15,581 nt of DNA, from the NCBI GenBank assembly GCA_905234005.1, contig CAJOFW010000011.1, positions 10,263-25,843 on the forward strand. Reading direction: 5' to 3'. The position numbers were made by a program, and so were the translations under genes. The notes beneath the pieces are model-generated. The model was not told the DNA's origin. It did no database searches and saw only the letters and a list, made by a program, of their open reading frames with translations. Positions 14,793 to 15,581 of this stretch are shown here, piece by piece. The stretch is from an uncultured Oscillospiraceae bacterium (GTDB lineage: Bacteria > Bacillota > Clostridia > Oscillospirales > Oscillospiraceae). Each line of letters starts with the position of its first letter. Position 1 is the stretch's first letter.

Positions 14793-14817
14793 ATTTTTCG
14801 CGGTTATGTGATACAAT
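14789..14817 (+). promoter_or_regulatory. Promoter for the zinc-ribbon gene
   Basis: TTGTAT (14789-14794), 17 bases, then TACAAT (14812-14817), preceded by TGA (extended -10). The start would be near 14824, giving a leader of about 27 bases that contains the AGGAGG ribosome site. Confidence 0.7.
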
Positions 14818-14850
14818 GGACAAAACTGAGCTACCAGGAGGGATCATCTC

Positions 14851-15581
14851 ATGGCATTCTGCAATCGCTGCGGCGCTCAGGCCGCTCCCGGCGCCGCGTT
14901 CTGCGCCGCCTGCGGCGCGCCCATCACCGACGGCGCGATCGTGAACGCGCCCCCCGTGAACGTGGCCCCCGCCGCGCCCGTCACGCCGCCCCCGACCTAC
15001 GCGGCCCCCGCCGCCGCGGACTACAGCCTCGTCCTCTATTCGACCGGCACCTGCGCCCGGAACTACGCGGACGACGTGCTGGAGGATCTTCTCGGCTACA
15101 CGAACGCCGAGGCAAAGCAGCTCGTCGCGATGCTGCCCGCCCAGATCGCCCAGTACCTGACGGCGGAGCAGGCGCAGTATCTCGCCCAGGCCCTCACCGA
15201 ATACGGCATGGAGGTCGCGGTGTTCCGCGGCAATAACGCCGTCGATTTCAGCCAGTACGCCACCGGCTCCGTCTTCAATACCGACGGCTCGTTCATCGCC
15301 TCGGCGGTCGCCGCGCTCGCGACGGTCGGCGTCGCGAACCGGCTCACGGGCTTCCGCCGCTGGGGCGGCCCGAGCCTGCTCGACTGGCTCTTCCGCCCGC
15401 GCTATCGCTATCCCGGCCCGCCGCGCCATGTGCGCCGGCCCCTGTTCCGCCGCGGCCCGGCGCCCCGTCCCGGCCCCGCGCCGCGTCCCGGCCCGGCTCC
15501 GCGCCGTGATCCCGGCCCCCGTCCCGGCGGCGGTCTCTTCGGCGGCGGTCGTCCCGCAGGCGGCCCCGGCGGCGGTCGTCC
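14851..15581 (+). CDS. Zinc-ribbon protein with L7/L12-like domain and Arg/Pro/Gly-rich tail (partial, cut by window end)
   Basis: The first 243 codons of an unfinished gene. Residues 4-21 are a zinc ribbon (C4-x2-C7, C18-x2-C21). A Pro/Ala linker (about 32-56) follows. Residues 58-126 look like the C-terminal domain of ribosomal protein L7/L12 or the related ClpS fold: a strand (SLVLYS), a helix, then TNAEAKQLVAMLP, a second helix (TAEQAQYLAQALTEYG) and a last strand (MEVAVF). After a mildly hydrophobic stretch (147-163) come WGGPSLLDWLF and a very basic Arg/Pro tail, with PAPRPG-type units turning to Gly/Arg-rich at the window edge. AGGAGG at 14836-14841 is nine bases before the ATG. The gene is divergent from gltS. 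I do not know its function; binding of nucleic acid or a protein surface by the tail is a guess. Confidence 0.8.
   Translation, partial: MAFCNRCGAQAAPGAAFCAACGAPITDGAIVNAPPVNVAPAAPVTPPPTYAAPAAADYSLVLYSTGTCARNYADDVLEDLLGYTNAEAKQLVAMLPAQIAQYLTAEQAQYLAQALTEYGMEVAVFRGNNAVDFSQYATGSVFNTDGSFIASAVAALATVGVANRLTGFRRWGGPSLLDWLFRPRYRYPGPPRHVRRPLFRRGPAPRPGPAPRPGPAPRRDPGPRPGGGLFGGGRPAGGPGGGR
15541..15581 (+). repeat. Low-complexity direct repeat in the Gly/Arg-rich tail
   Basis: GGCGGCGGTCGTCC occurs exactly at 15541-15554 and again at 15568-15581, encoding GGGR-type units. Just upstream (about 15450-15500) related CCCGGCCC/CCGCG units encode Arg-Pro-Gly repeats. Such DNA is prone to slippage and to assembly error, and it continues past the window. 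Confidence 0.7.

Overview
The window looks like chromosomal DNA from a GC-rich Bacillota (Clostridia), probably a gut-type anaerobe of the Oscillospiraceae/Christensenellaceae sort; that placement is inferred from gene content, not proven. The supporting signs are strong GGAGG-type ribosome sites, a VTC/DUF4956 pair, DegV, PlsY, an AI-2E family permease, a GltS-type symporter and a large 2-hydroxyacyl-CoA dehydratase activase-like protein. Coding DNA is very GC-rich and intergenic promoter regions are clearly AT-richer. I see no rRNA, tRNA, CRISPR array, insertion sequence or phage gene.

Layout. (1) 92-1539, plus strand: VTC-domain protein and DUF4956 membrane protein, ending at a perfect bidirectional terminator (1572-1614). 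(2) 1618-7749, minus strand: one operon reading plsY, a dehydratase D-component-like protein, a double-domain activase, and an AI-2E family permease. The last three are joined by two ATGA stop/start overlaps. (3) 7750-8095: divergent control region with two good promoters; the rightward one has a perfect AT-rich palindrome over its -10. (4) 8096-9648, plus: diacylglycerol kinase-family lipid kinase, a short tandem-repeat leader, and a membrane-anchored XRE regulator. (5) 9808-10695, plus: DegV protein with its own terminator. (6) 10921-12312, plus: a class V aminotransferase/cysteine desulfurase-like enzyme carrying a Sec signal peptide. (7) 12483-14717, minus: gltS-like symporter followed by folD, which is broken by a one-base frameshift. 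(8) 14851-end, plus: a zinc-ribbon protein with an L7/L12-like domain and an Arg/Pro/Gly-rich tail, cut by the window edge.

How they fit together: PlsY, the DAG kinase-like protein and DegV all touch phospholipid or fatty-acid metabolism, so the middle of the window leans towards membrane lipids. The activase/dehydratase-like pair is a widespread clostridial radical-enzyme-like module of unknown substrate. No defence system is visible. The least ordinary items are the exported PLP enzyme, the split double-activase module, the zinc-ribbon/L7-L12-like protein, the substituted and frameshifted FolD, and the repeat-derived leader of the XRE gene.
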